The notes beneath the pieces were generated by a model. The model was not told the DNA's origin, searched no databases, and saw only the letters and a list, made by a program, of their open reading frames with translations. Below are positions 22,297 through 34,172 of a DNA stretch of 64,000 nucleotides, one piece after another. The stretch is from Erythroxylum novogranatense (Eukaryota > Streptophyta > Magnoliopsida > Malpighiales > Erythroxylaceae): assembly GCA_029891385.1 (NCBI GenBank), contig CM057232.1:63673824-63737823 (forward strand). The letters run 5' to 3'. Positions within the stretch are counted from its first letter, which is position 1. Each line of letters opens with the position of its first letter. The translations under genes and the position numbers were made by a program.

Positions 22297-23700
22297 TTGA
22301 CAGAGTTTTTCTGTGAAAATTGTTTGAAAGGAAAACAACTTAAAACTTCATTTTCTTCTAAAAATTTTGTAACATCATCTAGACCTTTAGAGTTGTTACA
22401 TATGGATTTATTTGGTGTGACAAGGAGAATAAGTCTTGGCGGAAAGAAATATGGACTTGTTATTATTGATGACTTTACTCGATTTTGTTGGATACTGTTT
22501 TTATCACACAAAGATGAATCTTTTAAGTGTTTTAGGACCTTATCCAGAAAGTTACAGATTGAAAAAGGAATGTCTATAGCTAGTATCAGGAGTGATCATG
22601 GTGGAGAATTCGAGAATGAGAAGTTTAGATTATTCTGTGAGGAGAATGGAATTTCCCACAATTTCTCAGCCCTTAGAACCCCACAACAGAATGGAGTTGT
22701 TGAAATGAAGAACAGGACGATTCAAAAGATGGCAAGGACTATACTATGTGAGATGAATCTTCCTAAGTACTTCTGGGCAGAAGCTGTGAATACAACATGT
22801 TATATCCAGAATAGAATTCTGTTGCGACCCATGTTGAAAAAGACTCCTTATGAGTTATGGAATGGAAAAAGACCAAACATATCTTACTTTCATCCATTTG
22901 GGTGCAAATGCTCTATTCTGAATACAAATGAGCTGTTGGATAAATTCGATTCAAAGACCTATCCAGGAATCTTCCTAGGCTACTCATCATCGTCTAAGGC
23001 ATTCAGGGTATACAACCTTATTTCAAAGACAGTTGAGGAGACCATCTATGTCAAGTTTGATGATAGTTCCCAACCCCATAAGGAAGATGACATGGAGAGT
23101 GAAGGTCCTTCAAAGAACTTAGATGACACAACAGAAACTCCAGCACCAGGTACTCAAGAAGATAAAGTTGAAGATATATCAGAAACTTTTGGAATGAAAA
23201 GAGATTGGAAATATAAAAGTTCTCATCCAGAAGAGTTGATTATCGGAGAGACCTTAGAAGGAGTTAGGACAAGGTCCAGATTCAGAAGAGAAGCTAATAT
23301 GGCTTTTATCTCTGAAATAGAGCCTAAGAAGGTTGAGGAAGCTCTTCGAGACGAAGCTTGGGTGTTAGCCATGCAAGAGGAGCTGAATCAATTTACTAGG
23401 AATAATGTTTGGTCCTTAGTTTCGAAACCCCCTAAGAAATCCATTATAGGAACCAGATGGGTCTTTAAGAATAAGTTAGACGAATCAGGAAGAGTGAGTA
23501 GAAATAAGGCTATATTAGTAGCACAAGGCTATAATCAGCAAGAAGGAATAGACTACAATGAGACATATGCTCCAGTAGCAAGACTTGAAGCCATTAGGAT
23601 ATTCTTTGGCATATCGCGGTCTCATCATAATATAAAGTCGTTTTATGGATGTGAAGAGTGCCTTTCTGAATGGTTTTATAGACGAAGAGGTGTATGTTAA
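22297..23700 (+). pseudogene. Copia element A integrase and start of RT
   Basis: A 467-codon frame gives the integrase core: CENCLKGKQ (zinc end), HMDLFG with the first Asp, [11 protein letters not shown] with the second, and [14 protein letters not shown] containing the Glu, where the usual VERKNR has become [14 protein letters not shown] and GIFLGYS follow. The RT begins with [33 protein letters not shown] and [14 protein letters not shown]. Around 23600-23640 the frame is lost; a different frame carries the expected [11 protein letters not shown] block. The arrangement is standard for Ty1/copia pol. Confidence 0.92.
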
Positions 23701-24859
23701 GCAACCACCTAGTTTCGAAGATGTTAAGAATCTAGACCATATCTATAGACTTCATAAAGCCTTATACGGCCTGAAGCAAGCTCCTAGAGCTTGGTAAGAT
23801 CGTCTGAGTAGTTTTCTCTTAGAGAATGGTTTTAGTAGAGGTCAAGTTGATAAGATGCTCTTCAGGAAGAATTATGAGAGTGAATTTATTATAGTACAGA
23901 TTTATGTTGATGATATTATTTTTGGTGCTACTTCAAAGAAATTATGCATGAAGTTTGAGAGTCTAATGAAAAATGAATTTGAAATGAGCATGATGGGTGA
24001 GTTGAAGTTCTTTCTTGGGTTGCAAGTTAAGAAAACTGAAGAGAAAATCTTTATCCATCAACAAAAATATGTGAAAGAATTGTTGAATAAGTTTGATATG
24101 AATAATGTGAAGCCTATGGCCACCCCGATGCATCCTTCAAACTTTTTGTCGAAAGATGAACTTGGTAAGAAGGTGGATCAAACCCTGTATAGAGGAATGA
24201 TCGGTTCTTTACTGTATCTTACAGCAAGTAGACCTGATATTTTATTCAGTGTATGCTTGTGTGCAAGGTTTTAGGCCGATCTTAGAGAGTCTCATTTTAT
24301 TGCTATTAAAATAATTATGAGATATCTCACAGGTACTACTGATCTTTGCTTAATGTTTGGGAAAGGTAAAGATTTCAGGTTAATCGGATATTGCGACGCG
24401 GACTATGCCGGAGATAGAATCGAAAGGAAGAGCACAAGTGAAGGATGTCACTTTCTTGGCTCAAACTTAGTTTCATGGTCAAGCAAGAGACAAAGCTCAA
24501 TCGCTCTATCAACTGCCGAAGCAAAGTATATGTTTGCCGCAAGCTGTTGTTCACAAACGTTGTGGATCAAATATCAACTTGAAGACTATTAAGTTCAAGA
24601 AGAGGAGATTCCAATCTATTGCAATAACACCAGTGCAATCAATTTGTCAAAGAATCCGATCCAGCATTCGAGAGTGAAACACAACGAAGTCAGACATCAC
24701 TTCTTGAGAGACTATGTTCAGAAGAAGGTGGTTAAACTACAGTTCATCGAAACAGAGTATCAGTGGGAAGATATCTTCACTAAATCATTGAGTGAAGAAC
24801 GGTTCCAGAAGATCAGACGCAATCTTAACATGGTTATGTTAAGCGAACAGTCAGACTAA
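23640..24859 (+). pseudogene. Copia element A RT catalytic part and RNase H
   Basis: After the frameshift RT continues with [10 protein letters not shown] followed by a TAA in place of a Tyr/Lys codon. It then runs as an open frame from 23855 containing the catalytic IYVDDIIFGAT, LGLQVKK and GSLLYLTASRPDI. A stop at 24272-24274 precedes RNase H (MRYLTGTTDL, GYCDADYAGD, STAEAKYM). A further stop at 24590-24592 separates the last block, which has NPIQHSRVKHNEVRHHFLRD, DIFTKSL and the terminal region. All three enzymatic blocks are recognisable but the chain is cut at least four times. Confidence 0.92.
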
Positions 24860-25007
24860 AGGGACGTTAAAATTAACGGCGTCAGTAACAGTGAGTTACA
24901 GCTGGTAAATTCTTTGACAAGGAAGTTTTGGAGGGAAACGCTTCACGATCTTTAGAATCCCGATGATTCTAGGGCATGCGTGATAAGACCCTTCAAGTAG
25001 CCTAAAG

Positions 25008-27381
25008 TTGAGATCATTGCGGTTACTCTCATCTATAAACGGTTCATCTTGCTTTCAAAATTCTCTCAACCATCCTACCCTAGAAGAAAAGCTTACCAGA
25101 GTTAATTTTCGTTCTGAAACAATGGAGGCAGCTATGATATTCGGAAGGCATGTGGATTTTGAGTCGCTAAGGAAGGATGGTATGGACGTAGAACCTGAGA
25201 TTGAAAGAGCCGGTTGGAGGAATTTCTTCCAGGTACGAGAACCAGTGTACACCGATGAGGTATTTGACTTTTGGAAGAATGCTCAACTAGTAGACAACAC
25301 TATTGTATCCTCAGTAGACGGTATATCTGTTGTCGTGACAAAGGAGTTGATAAGGAAGGTGACCGATTGTCCATCTATTGGTGAGACTCTGTCAACCAAG
25401 GCTAAGTGGATGACAATGATCAACATGAAGGAAGAAGATGTTAGCAGACAGTTGTATGGAGTGAATGACCCTTCGAAGAGGAAGACTTCGAGTCTGGTCC
25501 CGAAAGCTAGGGTTCTTCATGCAATTTTGTTCAATTGCATCTTACCCAGAGTAGGTTCAAGGCATTTGGTGACCACTCTGGATGAACAATGTTTGTTCTA
25601 CCTGTTGAATCGTAATCCTATTGACTTACCCTTCTTAATCTTTCATTATATGATTAAGGGGATGAAGGATACAAACAGCTATCCTTACGGCATGTTTCTT
25701 ACAAGGATTTTTAAGGAATCCGGAGTCCTTCTACACAGAGGAAATAGAAGGATTGTACCTGTGAAGAGTACTATTGACTCAATCACTATACGACGAATGG
25801 GTCTGAGGATAGTGATTAATGAAGAAGCAGACTCTTCAAGGAGAACTAGAACTGAGGGGGAGCGATTGTTAAAGAAATCTCCAACAACAAGTTCTAGATC
25901 TTATGGATGTGTGAATATGTCAATAGAAGAAAGGAGAAGATTAAACAGAAGGCTTTTGATAAAACAGGCATGTCCTAGAGAAGAGTATAATCTAGCTCGA
26001 AGGACAGACGATGGTGCGACAAAAAGGAAATGAGAGAATCTTTTGGATGAAATTACTAAGAAAGCAAGGAGATCACCTAGGATTCGAACTTTAAGGAAAC
26101 AAGAAGAGAGAAGAGCTAGAGAGAAGGAACAAGTAGAAGCCTCTGGATCCAGCGCACCAAAGGTGACAAGATCTCTCGTCTCAATTTTGGAGGAAGAATC
26201 AGCCAAACAGAGCAAGGAGACTGAGAAGAAGAGAAAATTGGAGTCTGAGACACAGAAGTTTCAAGTTAAGAAAACTCTGAGAATAAAGACTAAAGTAGTT
26301 AGTCGAAGGAGGAGTTTGTCTACTCCTGTGGAAGTTAATCAAGAGAAGAATACTCCGATTGTTGAGCAACCGGAGGAACCAGTGGAGCCTAGCACGGTTC
26401 AAATTTACTCTCATCAATAATCAACAAGAGGTCACAGCAGATTTGAGCTCAGTGCAGGTACCATTGGAGAAATCTGATAAACCTAGTCTGGTCGTTCACA
26501 ACTATTCCAAATTTTTATGAAAGGATAAGTTTGAAGTCAGACTGGTTGAAGTAGTGACAAGGAGGAGTATTGCAATTGCCATCTGCAGTCAACCAAGAAG
26601 GCAAATAATGGTTGTCTTACAACCTGTTCTGATAAATAGTGAGACATGGCACATATTGAATGAAGACGAAAAGAACTTCTATGATACCCTAAGGTATGCT
26701 GCTACAAAGCCATACCCTACAAAGATGTCTTCTCGTCCATGTACTATTTATCCGATCACAGAATAGCCGATAATAAAGGTTGTACCAGACATTCAGCCAA
26801 GATATCCTATGGATATGAATAAAGGGAAAAAGAAGCTATTTCCTGAAGAAATTAGTGATGATCTGTCCGCGGATCAAATTGAAGAAGAAGTGCATCGAAT
26901 TGATGCAGCATGCGCTTCGGAAGTGATTTCAGACGGAGCTAGTTGTAGCTATACTGATAAGAAGGAAGACTGTCCAATAAGGGGAAGACTGATAACAGGG
27001 ACATTTATTGAATCACTTGTCCAGACAGTTTTGCGTATTAGGCCTTTATCTAATACACTGTCTATACAAACTGAAGGCATACCCTTGCAAGGAAGACAGT
27101 TGCTTATGCTACCTGCTCCCTATGACTTGGACATCCCAGAGTCAAATGTATTCATTCATCCACTCACATTTGCGATTCGAGAAGATTATGTTCCATCCTC
27201 GGACGCATATGCTACAACAATTGCGTTCACTTCACCCTTAGCAGAGAATGATCAATCCTCCTCACTGTTTGCCTCCCAAGCAGAAATCAGCCAATTACGT
27301 GGAGAAATAAACGAGATAAAGGAGACAATGAATGATTTGAAGAAGATGATGATAGAACTGTTGAAGAGTAGTCATCATTAA
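25008..27381 (+). pseudogene. Envelope-like 3' ORF region of a Sirevirus-type element
   Basis: Between RNase H and the polypurine tract lies about 2.4 kb of coding-like DNA. The first open frame is 341 codons (25008-26033; a Met at 25122 is a plausible start). It shows WRNFFQVREPVYTDEVFDFW and ARVLHAILFNCILPRVGSR, patterns I associate with the 'putative plant transposon protein' domain found in envelope-like ORFs of Sireviruses. After a TGA it continues in frame (26043-26420) as a basic, charged region. A frameshift and stops lead to 26554-27381, which ends in a predicted coiled coil (EISQLRGEINEIKETMNDL). The function is not established for the family. This copy is disrupted. Confidence 0.7.
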
Positions 27382-27580
27382 TCATTTTTTATTATAACAA
27401 ATAGGGGGAGAAGAGAATGAGCAGAGGAGAAAAGAATGAGCATAAAAGAATCTGAAAAGGGTGTGATTGAAGTAGATGAAGAAATGAAAGGAAGAAGAAA
27501 AAGAAGATTTCTGAAGATAAGTTTTTTTCTTCTTAAACATTGTATTTTGTTTTGTATTGTGTATATAATTTGTTATCATA

Positions 27581-27594
27581 AAAAAGGGGGAGAT
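27581..27594 (+). other. Polypurine tract of copia element A
   Basis: AAAAAGGGGGAGAT immediately precedes the 3' LTR start TGTTAAG. It is the usual plus-strand primer, and of the A-rich then G-run type common in Sireviruses. Confidence 0.85.
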
Positions 27595-28527
27595 TGTTAA
27601 GTCAAAATGACTTTACTTAGATATAATTTTGATGTATAACAAAGGCGCATTTAAGCAACATGCATTTAAGCAACGCAGACAAACGTCTAATAAGGCGTGA
27701 AGCAGAACCACGATACTGAACTAAAAATAGACGTAGACGCAGACGAAAAGAGAAATAAAGATGTAGACGCAGACACAAAATAAAAATAGACGAAGACACG
27801 AATTGAAAGAACAGACGCAGACTCTATGAAAAACAGACGTAGAAGAAGAAATGAAAAGCAGACGCAAGAGTCAGTTCGGGTTAGTTACAGAACTCAACTG
27901 AATAACCGTTTCTTTTGAAGATTCAAGAAGCAAGAATCCAGAAACAAGAATTAAGAAGCAGTTGGAGATGAAGGCTATAAATACAAGTCGAAGTCGAAGA
28001 TTGCAAAGTTAGTAGAAAAATTAGCTGAATTACATCTACGCGATCGTAAAAAGCATACTGTGAAAATTAGCCGAGAGCTATTTTACTGTAACAATTGTTC
28101 AAACACTTTTCTGTGAGAAAGTAGTGCAGATAGCCTGCAGAGGCTAAGTGTGAAAGAATACTGATTGTAGAGACCTGGAGAGGCTCGTAAAAGAATACTT
28201 GTAAAAGTTGAAGAGATAGTGAAATCTTAGAAAGAACTCTGAGGACTGGACGTAGCCCACGGTTTGGGGTGAACCAGGTTAAATCGCTATGTCAACTACT
28301 CTTACTCTATCTCTCTTTTAGATTCAAGTTTTATCATTACTTAGTTCGTAAACAAAGTTTTCAAAGTTTTGATTAATTAGAATCTATCGAAAGTTTTGTA
28401 AAAGAATTTTATTTCTAACAATCATTTTTGAAAGGATTTCAAAAAGGGGAATACACAATTCAACCCCTCCTTCTCGTGCATTCTTATATCGTTTTCTAAG
28501 CATTGTATTAACGTGTGATTCACTTCA
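27595..28527 (+). repeat. 3' LTR of copia element A
   Basis: A 933-bp copy with the same TGTTAAG start and CACTTCA end as the 5' LTR. From about 27820 to the end it is close to identical with 19390-20105. The 5' third differs because the 14-bp tandem expansion is absent and unrelated indels are present. Confidence 0.95.
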
Positions 28528-28603
28528 GTTGGATGAATGGAGGCCGAGTTTGTTAATTCTTCTATATCAGTACAAAGGAGACATCCATAACTGTAACAAC
28601 TAT
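28528..28603 (+). pseudogene. RTE-type LINE, segment 2
   Basis: Only 76 bp, including the second copy of GTTGG. It reads on from segment 1: joining across the copia element gives K-M-L-D-E-W and then a TPLYKNKGDI-like block (here IPLYQYKGDIHNCNNY after a small shift). It ends at ACTAT, the target duplication of the next insertion. Confidence 0.85.
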
Positions 28604-31600
28604 TGTTGGACCCCGAACTTTCTTAGATTTGTGAATTTGTAAATTGACATTAAATGAGAAACTGAGGTGACTTAGTCATGTGTAAAGGAAGAGAAAAGTT
28701 ATGAATTTGAATGATTATGTTTAAGGTTTGATGTGAACAATGTCAGTTTGAACAGATTAAGATGATATTTTGAGGATAGTATTTGAAATGAGTGTTTTGA
28801 GTTTAATGAATTTGATATGAGGTTGAGTAAATTTGGTGTAGTATTATGCAATTTATTAGAGAAAGTGAAAGTGGATGAGTTGATTGAAATGGAGTTGAGG
28901 AATACGAAATAAATAGTGAAAGAGTGAGAAATTGAAGAATTGTGAAAAGTTTGACTTTTTGGCCTTTGATGGTTGACTTTTGATTTAGGCAAAAATTTGA
29001 TAAAATGATCTATATGAAACTTGTAGATTATGTTAAGAGTTTTCTGTAGCCATAGAGTATGACATTTTTCGATATCGGGAGTGAAAGTTATGATCACCAA
29101 AGTTAAGGTTATTTGACTCTGTAATTGTAAATGTGCTTAAGACCGCTTAAGTATTGGTGAAATTGTTCATAAGTGTACATTTAGATGTGTAATGTGATTT
29201 TGAGGCAATTTATAGATAGATATGTTTTGAATTAAGTTCAATGATCTATATGAAAGATATAGAAGATGATCTAGCTTGTCAATGATGTATAAGATGATAT
29301 CTTTGGTTATGAAATTTGGGAGATATGAAATGTTATAAGTTTGGATGAGGTATAGGATGAGACATCCCTAGCGTAAGCTTTGATCGACAATTGACCTAAT
29401 TAGAGGTTTCTATTGCCTTTGAGTTCTTCGTGAACGTTTTGATTGTATTCTGATCCTTTCATTGCTATAAAGTATGCCATTTTTGGACCTTGGCATATAA
29501 AGATAGAAATTTCAGAAATTTCGTTACTGTTAGGGCGACCAGCCCTCTTTCATTCTTGTGCTTCTAAATTTTCCGACCGACATCCGATTAATATGATTTT
29601 TGAAGCGTTGGATTCCTAAGGCAACGACCTACATTATGATGGGGAATTATGATTGTTAAGAGATTTTTTAAGTCGTAGTGAGTTAGATATTTTCCGAGTA
29701 TGGTTCAGTATGGTTGATGATATCTTGATCAGTAGAGATCCAATTAAGTTGATTATTGTTTCTAAATAAGTTAGAGGCATGGGACTGTAATTATTTGAAG
29801 GAATCAAAATTTACTTGATTCAAGATTTTGAATTTATGATATTGAGGTATTAAGGTTATAAGAATATATAAGGGTAATTTGGGCATGGTACTTAAGTTTA
29901 AGAGTTTTAAAGCTTATGATGGAGGGCAAAATGGACATTGCTTACCCTTTAAGAATATAAATTAGAAGAAGAAGAAATAAAAGAAAAGAAAGAAATGGAA
30001 AATGAGAAAGAAGGAGGAAGCGCCACGAGAGGGGAAGAAGAAAGAAGAAAGAGTTTGTGATTTCAGTGGTTTGACGATTTTAAGGCTTCAATCGGTAAGT
30101 TTAAGTCCTTTCTATCTTGTTTATGATTGGATTAAACCTTAGGATCGTGTGGATTAAGTAGAATCGATGGTTTAGGGTTTTTGGGGAAAATGTTTAGAAA
30201 TCCTTGGGTTGATGTGTTTGTGATGGATTTGAAGCTTAGAATGGGTTAGAAATGCATTATAGGTCTTGATCTATTGTTGAGATGTGTTGGATTTGGTTAA
30301 GGAAAGAATCGAAGTTGGGTTCTGCGGTTTGGTCGAACTCAGACCGACGTCGCGACGTCGCGTATGAATGGCGCCGCGACGTGTGAGGAAGAACCACGTC
30401 GCGACGTGTAAATAATTTTACGATTATTCGTCGCGACGTGTGGAGCGCAGGAGTCGTCGCGACGTGTGATATTTATTCGCCGCGACGTGTGGCGCTTGCT
30501 CGTCATAACGAACAATGACTTGTTAGCCTCGGCGTGTGGCGATTGTTCGTCGCGACGTGTGAAGGCCTTCACGGACGAACGTCCGTTTAATGAAGTGAGA
30601 GTTGTAGTATTTTGGGCATATCTTTTGGTATAGATATCCGATTGAGGTGATTTCAGATTCGTTATGAACTAGAGATCAAAGATTGCAAGTGCTATGAAGT
30701 TGGGAAGTTTGGAATTAGCCTTGAAGGTTTCGAAATTTTAGGAGAAGGTCAAAGATAGATTTATAATGCTTTATTTTGGATTCCAAGCTTTGAATATTTA
30801 CTATAAATATTGAATAAATGGAACTTGGTTGTTTTAGGAAACCAAGTGAGGAAAGAGGAGCAAGGGGAACAAGAGGAGAGGCATACCTAAACAAGTTTAT
30901 AAGCAAGGAAATTTCAGTGGGTTTCATGTTTATAATTTAGTAATGAGCCACTAAAGTGTTCTCCCAAATCAAGAATGATTTCAACTATTTCAGTAAATAT
31001 TGTTTTGTTACCGTGAATGATTTGCAAAAAATAAAGATGAGAATGCATTGAAATATTTATGTCATATAATTGAGACATTTATGTCATGCCTTGTGAAATT
31101 CATGGCATTTTGCATATTCGAAAATGAAAGAAAAGAGCACGAAAGAGTATGATTATGTGCTTTTGTTTGGGCGAGAGTGGAACCATTTCGTTCGTCATGT
31201 GCACGTCGACAAGAGCCTTCTCCGGCTGCCCGCTTGGGCTATGAGATCCGAATGGACTCATTTCGCTCGAGTGTAAACTTGGTTTCTCCTTTTGTTTCCA
31301 TGGAACCCTCGAGCCATTTGTTTGTGCATTGCATCTATGACTTGTCAAGTATGTGCATAATTTGAGCATTTGATATTGATGAATGATTGAACATGTTGTG
31401 TTGATGTGATAATACTTTTCACTATGCAATGACATTTTTCAACTATGGGTTTGAACTCGAATTTCAGATTTGATGAGAATTTGGGAGCAAAACGTTTTAT
31501 GAACTGATTGTGATTTTGTAAAACAAATGAACCTTTTCAACGGTTTTGCTTATGCTTCGTTATAAACTGTTACCCACGAGCTATAAGCTCACCCCCTTTC

Positions 31601-32511
31601 ATCCCCATCTCCGGTAATTGAGCGGAGATTGGATGAAAGATGGTCAAACCGCTTGTTCAATTGTGTATGGCTTGTATGCTATGATGAAATTGATTTATGG
31701 ATTTGTATATAGAATGGAAAGTGAATTACGGTTGTGTAATGAATTACGTACATGTATATTGAATTGAGAAATGGGAATGATTTGGGAATATATATGTATG
31801 ATTGATTTGAGAATTTGATTGAATTATGAGTTTGGTATTGAATTGAGAATTTTGGAAGTATTAGATTTAGGTTTGTGTTTACTGCTTGGTGTTTGGATGC
31901 TTGGACGGGACGTCCGATGTTGCTTGGTATTGTTGAGTTGTAATATTAGAAGTGTGTTTCTTGTGTTTTAAATTTTGGGCTGTCCAAATATAGTAGTTAT
32001 CTTTGCCGATTTTCGGTAAAAATCGGGCTAAGATAAGAAGAGATTTAGTTGTATTAAGATGTTTTAGATGTATAAGAAATGATTAAAATGAATGAAGTGA
32101 AAACGAATAGAAATGTATGGATTGGTTATGTTTTGAATGAGTGATTATGAGTATGAGTTTGAATAAAGAAAAAGAAGAAAAAAATTATTACCGGTTTCTG
32201 GTTGGTTTAGTCTTAAGGTATTCAACGTGCGTCTATCTAATTTATAAGTTACGGATGTCGGGAAAATTGATTTGGTCCGTTCGGATCGTTTATGCTTCCG
32301 TCCCTTCGATTCGGATTGATGCCTTATGATTCGATTCTATTAATTATTTCGATTTGTTATTCGATTCCGATTTGCATTCGCTTTGCGTTTCACTATGTTT
32401 ATTCGATTTGCTTTTGATTCAATCACTCCGATTTGCTTCTTCCGATTTCGTATTCGTTTCGTCTTCGCTTTTGTTTCGGTTGGGATCCGGTTCCCGGATC
32501 GGGTCCCAACA
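28604..32511 (+). mobile_element. Solo LTR (3.9 kb), TSD ACTAT
   Basis: It starts TGTTGGACCCCGAAC, ends CGGGTCCCAACA, and is flanked by perfect ACTAT duplications (28599-28603, 32512-32516) inside the LINE. No gag or pol sequence is present in 3,908 bp. It shares modules with the chromovirus LTRs: a purine-rich leader near 29.95-30.10 kb, a CG palindrome array at 30.34-30.57 kb, GTGCACGTCGAC at about 31200, and a GAGCTATAAGCTCACCCCC box near 31577. Its last 600 bp match the LTR ends of the foldback element at 33785-37183. The minus-strand frame at 28699-29100 is low-complexity and not a gene. Confidence 0.88.
30340..30575 (+). repeat. CG-rich TCGCGA palindrome array, second LTR
   Basis: Nine recognisable units occur in about 235 bp: CGTCGCGACGTC, CGCCGCGACGTGTG, CGTCGCGACGTGTA and so on. 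One has decayed to CGTCATAACGAAC and another to TCGGCGTGTGG. Unit and placement correspond to the array at 13.43-13.65 kb, but the intervening spacers are different. Confidence 0.85.
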
Positions 32512-33509
32512 ACTATAGTGGCATTAAACTACTTAGTCATACTATAAAGTTATGGGAGAAGGTAATTGAGAAGAGAGTTAGAAAGGCAACTTCTATATCG
32601 AAAAATCAATTTGGCTTTATGCCAGGAAAGTCCATGACAGAAGCTTTACATCTCCTTATAAGAGTAATTGAATACTATAAAGAAAGATAAAGAAATTTGC
32701 ACATGGTTTTTATTGATCTAAAGAAGGCATACGGCAAGGTTCCTAGGAAAATCTTATGGAGGTGTTTAGAGGTTGAAGGAGTTCCTATGACATATATAAG
32801 CGTGATTAGAAATATATATGAAGGGGTAATAACTAGAGTAAAGATGATAGGAGGAGATACTGAGAATTTTTCTATTAGTAACAGGTTACACCAAGGCTTT
32901 ACATTAAGTCCTTTTCTGTTCATATGAGTGATGGATGAGCTTACTAAGAATATTCAAGGAGATATGCCTTGATCTATGTTGTTTACTGAAGATATTGACT
33001 TAGTAGATGAGATAAGAGAGCGAGTCAATGTCAAGCTAGAATGTTGGAGAGTAATGTTAGAGTTGAAGGAATTTAAAGTAAGTAGGACTAAGACTGAATA
33101 CTTAGAATGCACTTTTTCGGGTCATTAGGTGACTATCCGAAGTAGAGGTAAAGATTGGATTGGAAGTTATACCATGGAAGGAGTGTTTTAAATACTTAAG
33201 GAATATCATCTAAAGCAATGGAGAAATCAAATAAGATATAGTCCATCGTATCATATTAGGATGGCTCAAATGGAGGAGTGCGTCAGGAGTTTTATGTGAC
33301 AAAAAGATACCACTCAAACTCAAAGGTAAATTTCGTCGCTTAGTAATTAGGCACACCATGCTATATGGCGCAAAATGTTGGCCCATCAAACAAGTACATA
33401 GTAATAAACTTTTGGTGACAGAGATGAGAATGCTCTAGTGGATGTGTAATCTTACTATAGGAGATAAGGTAAAAAATCTAATGGTCAGAGACGAATTAAA
33501 GGCAGCTAG
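32512..33509 (+). pseudogene. RTE-type LINE, segment 3 (RT core)
   Basis: This is the main reverse-transcriptase core. Motifs in order: SGIKLLSHTIKLWEKVIEKR, NQFGFMPGKSMTEAL, VFIDLKKAYGKVPR, GDTENFSISNRLHQG and LSPFLF, then a TGA and VMDELTKNIQGD. The catalytic box reads [11 protein letters not shown] where the family has F-A/T-D-D, so the second Asp appears to be Glu. [13 protein letters not shown] follows, after which the frame decays. The segment ends at 33509, where the third insertion lies (GCTAG). It was already inactive or became so after insertion. Confidence 0.9.
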
Positions 33510-33784
33510 TGTTGGACCTCGTTTCTGAAGCCCAATATTGGACATGGGATCATATAGCTTGAGCATGGAGGGAGGCTTGGAAGTTGCAAATTTAGAAGAA
33601 AGTACTTCGGAAGCAAAAGCGGGTGTCGCCATGGTGAACTGTGATTTCGCCGTGATGAACATATGCGAGAATCCCCTAGACCTTTTGGGAATCTTACGCC
33701 GTGGCAAATGATTTAACTTTCATCGCAGCGAACCTGTAATTATATTTTCACAGCGGTGACTATTTGGTCTTGCCATGGCGAACT

Positions 33785-34137
33785 TGTTGAGACCCGATCT
33801 CGGGACCGGACCCCAACCGAAAATAAGAACGAAAAACAGAAACGAAACGAAATGCGAAGCAAAATGCGGAAGCGAAATCAAAGGCAAACGCGTGCAGAAC
33901 GAAATCGAAAACAAAACACGAATGCAAAAATCGAAGCAGCGGATTTCGAACGAATCGATTGAAAGAACGGAAACTAATCGGAACGAAACGGAAACTCGAA
34001 TAAAACCGAAGCGAAATCGAATGCGAAACGTAAATTACGTAAGGACAAAAACTTAATTCCGACATCTGGTAACGAAAACACACTCATTTCCATTTATTTT
34101 GATTTTTTTTCTTCCACCAATAGTTTGGGGTCCAACA
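33785..34137 (-). repeat. 3' LTR (353 bp) of the non-autonomous element
   Basis: On the minus strand it starts TGTTGGACCCCAAAC and ends GATCGGGTCTCAACA. It is nearly identical to 34815-35120 over its 3' 300 bp and also resembles the end of the solo LTR at 31.9-32.5 kb. The many CGAAA/CGAAT tracts account for the charged open frames on both strands, which are not genes. Confidence 0.8.
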
Positions 34138-34172
34138 TTTCTCCCCCTCTTAAAAGAATTTCGTCCTCGAAA
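34138..34172 (-). other. Polypurine tract (reverse complement)
   Basis: TTTCTCCCCCTCTTAAAAGAATTTCGTCC on the plus strand (part shown) is the complement of the GGACGAAATTCTTTT-AAG-AGGGGGAGAAA tract. It matches the chromovirus tract at 5962-5998. Confidence 0.8.

Larger units (their letters stand above)
19082..28527 (+). mobile_element. Ty1/copia element (Sirevirus-like), TSD GTTGG
   Basis: A complete 9,446-bp element with LTRs of 1,024 bp (left) and 933 bp (right). It is bordered by perfect target duplications GTTGG (19077-19081, 28528-28532). Gene order is gag, protease, integrase, RT, RNase H, so it is Ty1/copia. It has about 2.7 kb more between RNase H and the 3' LTR, holding an extra envelope-like open region, an arrangement known from Sireviruses (Maximus/SIRE lineage). 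Every coding block carries stops or shifts. It is inserted in the RTE LINE in the same orientation. Confidence 0.95.

Noticed and set aside
28699..29100. 133-codon minus-strand open frame in the solo LTR
   Set aside because: Low-complexity Ser/Asn/His/Ile composition, no domain, and inside a non-coding LTR.
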